DNA of 64,000 bases from Caproiciproducens galactitolivorans. GTDB lineage: Bacteria; Bacillota; Clostridia; Oscillospirales; Acutalibacteraceae. Both the position numbers and the translations under genes were made by a program. Under the pieces are notes generated by a model that was not told the origin of the DNA, made no database searches, and was given only the letters and a program-made list of their open reading frames with translations. The DNA lies in contig NZ_JAPOHA010000001.1 in NCBI RefSeq assembly GCF_026672255.1, positions 1-64,000 of the forward strand. Direction: 5' to 3'. Of this stretch, positions 61,616 to 64,000 are shown piece by piece; the stretch's first letter is position 1, and the number at the start of each line of letters is the position of its first letter.

Positions 61616-61680
61616 TTGACAAACCCGCTATTGCGTGTTACTATATAGAGGTAATAAGTATGACTACATACAAGTCATAC
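61616..61680 (+). promoter_or_regulatory. Promoter and PadR operator
   Basis: TTGACA (61616-61621) and TACTAT (61639-61644), 17-base spacer. Then GTATGACT-N7-AGTCATAC (61658-61680), a perfect 8-bp inverted repeat at the start of the transcript, a likely autoregulatory PadR site. Confidence 0.75.
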
Positions 61681-61700
61681 AAAATAGCAAGGGGTGAATT

Positions 61701-62030
61701 ATGTTGGAAAACCTAACGGAAATGCTCAAAGGCGTGCTTGAGGGCTGCGTTCTTGAAATTATAAGCCGCGAAGAAACCTACGGCTACGAAATCACGCGGC
61801 GGCTGAACGCCCTCGGCTTCACGGACGTTGTTGAGGGAACGGTCTACACCATTCTGGTGCGGCTCGAGAAGAATAAGCTGGTGAATATTGAAAAAAAGCC
61901 GTCCGATATGGGGCCGCCGCGCAAGTTTTACGCGCTCAACGACGCAGGGCGCGAGGAACTGCGGAAGTTCTGGGAAAAATGGGAGTTCGTAGCATCAAAA
62001 ATTAACGAGTTAAAGGGGAAAATAAAATGA
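61701..62030 (+). CDS. PadR-family transcriptional regulator
   Basis: 109 residues. The winged helix (CVLEIISREETYGYEITRRL, VVEGTVYTILVRLEKNKLV) and the DMGPPRKFYALNDAGREEL wing are diagnostic; the C-terminal helix (about 90-109) dimerises. Overlaps the next gene by ATGA. Members with DUF1048 partners usually control drug-efflux ABC transporters. Confidence 0.92.
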   Translation: MLENLTEMLKGVLEGCVLEIISREETYGYEITRRLNALGFTDVVEGTVYTILVRLEKNKLVNIEKKPSDMGPPRKFYALNDAGREELRKFWEKWEFVASKINELKGKIK

Positions 62031-62374
62031 ATTTTTGGGAAAAGGTCACAGGCAGCGACATGACCAAAGAAATGAAAATTTTTGAATCGCGAGCCCAAAA
62101 GCTGCCTGCTGATTATCAAGCGGCATGGGAAAAAATCAATTCCAATCTTTGGCTGCATGCAGATTTCACCGGCCGCAACCTCATGCCGATTCTTGACGGT
62201 GTGCTTGGCCTGCTCGAAGAAGCGGCGGCGGACGGTCAGAGCATCCGGGAGGTTTTGGGCGACGACATCGAAGGCTTCTGTTCAGCGCTGGCCGGCGAAG
62301 AAGGTGCAAAGTCTTTTCGCGACAAGTGGCGCGAGCAGCTCAATAATACTATCGCTAAAAAATTAGGCAAATAG
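62027..62374 (+). CDS. DUF1048 protein (first copy)
   Basis: 115 residues, all helical: MNFWEKVTGSDMTKEMKIFE, the AWEKINSNLW segment, LDGVLGLLEEAAADGQSI and VLGDDIEGFCSAL. DUF1048 proteins accompany PadR regulators; function unknown. Coupled to padR by ATGA overlap, followed by a paralogue after nine bases. Confidence 0.85.
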   Translation: MNFWEKVTGSDMTKEMKIFESRAQKLPADYQAAWEKINSNLWLHADFTGRNLMPILDGVLGLLEEAAADGQSIREVLGDDIEGFCSALAGEEGAKSFRDKWREQLNNTIAKKLGK

Positions 62375-62383
62375 GAGGGTAAA

Positions 62384-62800
62384 ATGAGCATACAGGATAT
62401 CATCGAAGGCAAAAAAGAGTGGCGGGCGCACATGGCGCGTGTCAAAGCGCTCCCGCAGGATTATCAGATTGTTTATAAAGAGATTCAAAAATATCTCTTT
62501 AAGGTCGGCCCTGTTGAACTGACCGAAGAGACGGGTCTGCTCTCGGGGATTGTCGATCTTTTTGAAGAGGGCGTGGCCTCGGGGAAAAGCGTGCTCGAAG
62601 TGACGGGCAGCGACGTGGCGGCTTTCTGCGACGATCTGCTCAAAGATTCAAAAACTTACGCAGGCATCTGTCAGGAATCTGTTGGCCAGGAAGTTAACAA
62701 GGCTATGAAAAAGGTTGCGCACAAAACCAAAGGAAAAGGGGAAAATCGGGATCGAAAAAGCAATTTAAATAAAAGTCTTTCGAGACCGCGGAAGTCCTGA
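62384..62800 (+). CDS. DUF1048 protein (second copy, altered end)
   Basis: 138 residues, same family as the preceding gene (MSIQDIIEGKKEWRAHMARV, DLFEEGVASGKSVLEVTGSD, AAFCDDLL). The last ~25 residues (KGKGENRDRKSNLNKSLSRP...) are unlike the family and run into the remains of the next gene, so the natural stop has been lost. GGAGGGTAAA before the ATG. Confidence 0.8.
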   Translation: MSIQDIIEGKKEWRAHMARVKALPQDYQIVYKEIQKYLFKVGPVELTEETGLLSGIVDLFEEGVASGKSVLEVTGSDVAAFCDDLLKDSKTYAGICQESVGQEVNKAMKKVAHKTKGKGENRDRKSNLNKSLSRPRKS

Positions 62801-62817
62801 AGGGCGTGGATTTTTAA
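62751..62817 (+). pseudogene. Fragment of an ABC transporter ATPase gene
   Basis: From 62751 the reading frames give IEKAI-stop-IK, then KSLS, then (62782-62817) ETAEVLKGVDF-stop. Joined, they read like the first ~25 residues of an ABC ATPase (IEIK-LSKSFET-EVLKGVDF). The rest, with Walker A and B, and the permease, are missing. Small frame shifts and stops show decay. The position after padR-DUF1048 is where such a transporter normally stands. Confidence 0.55.
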
Positions 62818-62822
62818 GACGC

Positions 62823-62868
62823 AGAGCCGATAACAGGTGAGATTGTTCACCGTTATCGGCTCTTTTTT
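62823..62868 (+). terminator. Terminator of the padR operon
   Basis: AGAGCCGATAAC (62823-62834) pairs with GTTATCGGCTCT (62852-62863), with an inner GGTGA/TCACC extension, then six T. Confidence 0.88.
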
Positions 62869-63072
62869 AGGATAACTTAAAAGCGATGGCGGCTGCGGGC
62901 ATTCGATAACAATGCATGAAAAGCCGCCTTTTTTCTTTTTGAAAATAAGGACAATGATGGGCATAATAATGCAGCTTTGGATGGAAAGTTTCTACTATTT
63001 ACAAATAAAAAAGATTGGTGTATAATAACGACAAAAATTTTATGAACCATGATTCATAACAGGGGGCCGTGT

Positions 63073-63630
63073 ATGCCAAAGATCATAAAGAATGTGGATC
63101 AAACCATTCGGGAATGCGCAAGGGAGCTATTTATTCAGTCTAGTTTCAATGATGTTGATATGCAGATGATATCAAAAAAATCCGGAATCGCTGTGGGAAC
63201 CCTATATCATTACTATGTAAGCAAAAAGCAGCTTTATATCAGTATTCTTAACGAAAGCTGGGAAAGCACTTTTCGCAGGCTTGATGCTGTCAATCATTCC
63301 GATCTTCCATCAAAAGAAAAATTGAGGCGATTCCTATGCACGTTATATGATGATATTGAAGCAAGAAACGGTATAGGGAAAGTAATCCTGAATTCTTCAG
63401 CGGATGTATTTAGGGATGACAAAGAGGTTCAGGATATAAAGAACAGCTTGTTTCTAAAAACGAAAACGCTTTTTCAAAGTTTTAAAAAGATTGAAACATT
63501 CGGAAACTGCGATGCCAAATTAGCAGAAACATTAATCGTATCCGTCTTAACAATGCTGGAATTTTATCCAAATGATAAAAACGGAAATATTGACTATTTA
63601 TCAAATTATTTTAATCTAACAATCTTATAA
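63073..63630 (+). CDS. TetR-family transcriptional regulator
   Basis: 185 residues. The N-terminal helix-turn-helix (IRECARELFIQSSFNDVDMQ, ISKKSGIAVGTLYHYYVSKKQL in parts, residues 8-52) is standard; the ligand-binding domain is not recognised. ATG at 63073 behind GGGGGCCG; an earlier in-frame ATG has no site. It lies 23 bases before the permease and probably regulates it. Confidence 0.88.
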   Translation: MPKIIKNVDQTIRECARELFIQSSFNDVDMQMISKKSGIAVGTLYHYYVSKKQLYISILNESWESTFRRLDAVNHSDLPSKEKLRRFLCTLYDDIEARNGIGKVILNSSADVFRDDKEVQDIKNSLFLKTKTLFQSFKKIETFGNCDAKLAETLIVSVLTMLEFYPNDKNGNIDYLSNYFNLTIL

Positions 63631-63652
63631 AAAAGGGGTCTATCATAATTAT

Positions 63653-64000
63653 ATGCAGATATTTTATTATTTAATGGCAGTCGTAGTCGGCGTTCTCACG
63701 GGAAGTATCACAAGCCTGATAGGAGCAAGCGGGGTTATGATCATTGTTCCTATCTTGACGATGTTCTTTCATGTCAGTATCCACAATGCGATTGGAACAA
63801 GCCTTTTCGTTGATGTTATAGCATCTTTGACGGTATCTTATTCCTACTTTAAAAAGGGCAATATTGATCTTAAATCAGGCATCTGGATCGCTTTGACTTC
63901 CATAATAGGCGCTCAATTCGGCGCGTCGTGGGCAAATAAAATGGGGGCGGCTAATTTATCCGCCGTCTTCGGTATTGTGATGATTCTCGCTGGATTCTCA
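63653..64000 (+). CDS. TauE/SafE (TSUP) family permease, cut by the window edge
   Basis: 116 residues seen; continues past the window. MQIFYYLMAVVVGVLTGSIT and IGASGVMIIVPILTMFF with NAIGTSLFVDVIAS is the TSUP opening (G-x-SLIGAGGG-type motif, then IGTSL), then further spans. These move organic sulfur compounds or sulfite across the membrane. AAGGGG lies unusually far (about 15 bases) before the ATG. Paired with the TetR gene. Confidence 0.8.
   Translation, partial: MQIFYYLMAVVVGVLTGSITSLIGASGVMIIVPILTMFFHVSIHNAIGTSLFVDVIASLTVSYSYFKKGNIDLKSGIWIALTSIIGAQFGASWANKMGAANLSAVFGIVMILAGFS

Overview
The window looks like a chromosomal segment of a spore-forming, low-to-mid GC Firmicute of class Clostridia, probably in the Oscillospiraceae/Acutalibacteraceae area. 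The signs are spoVS, a DacF-type carboxypeptidase, the rny-ymdB pair, three tRNA-sensing T-box leaders, AGGAGG-type ribosome binding sites with TTG/GTG starts, and many GC-rich hairpin terminators. The placement is inferred from gene content, not from a marker gene.

Layout. 0-14 kb is housekeeping: an XRE regulator; a phosphatase; a T-box-controlled leuA-leuB pair followed by the azlCD exporter; a dCMP deaminase; ksgA; and a minus-strand run ddl-murI-DUF1934-argS-homocysteine methyltransferase. 14.4-18 kb is rpmG-secE-nusG-rplK-rplA-(L10 leader)-rplJ-rplL, which ends in a strong terminator without rpoB. 18-30 kb holds dacF, a phosphoesterase, a decayed gene end, recG-yloV, spoVS, ymdB, rny and T-box-thrS. 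30-35 kb is a patchwork of small genes: a DUF4358-like protein, tRNA-Gly, an ECF sigma/anti-sigma pair, a lysine-rich secreted protein, a cupin and an HPr-like protein.

35-41 kb holds one of the two most interesting loci. A GntR regulator is divergent from hypB, an 895-residue Fe-S/FAD/NAD(P) fusion protein, hypA and a polytopic DUF5692-like membrane protein. Nickel-insertion proteins are present with no hydrogenase or urease subunits nearby. 41-48 kb has an MBL-fold hydrolase, T-box-ileS and two zinc-ribbon membrane proteins.

48.5-61.5 kb is a coherent saccharide locus: a sugar-binding lipoprotein, two ABC permeases, two GH65 phosphorylases, a divergent LacI regulator, beta-phosphoglucomutase, and a secreted multidomain GH87-type alpha-1,3-glucanase carrying the family's Asp...Asp-Asp catalytic spacing. 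The inferred route is: extracellular alpha-1,3-glucan or nigeran is cut to nigero-oligosaccharides, imported, phosphorolysed to beta-glucose-1-phosphate, and converted to glucose-6-phosphate. A near-palindromic site centred on CG occurs both at the lipoprotein promoter and at the lacI promoter. The locus has no ABC ATPase, so a shared one must be encoded elsewhere.

61.6-64 kb has a PadR-DUF1048-DUF1048 operon whose downstream ABC-transporter ATPase survives only as a fragment, then a TetR regulator and a TauE/SafE-like permease cut off by the window edge.
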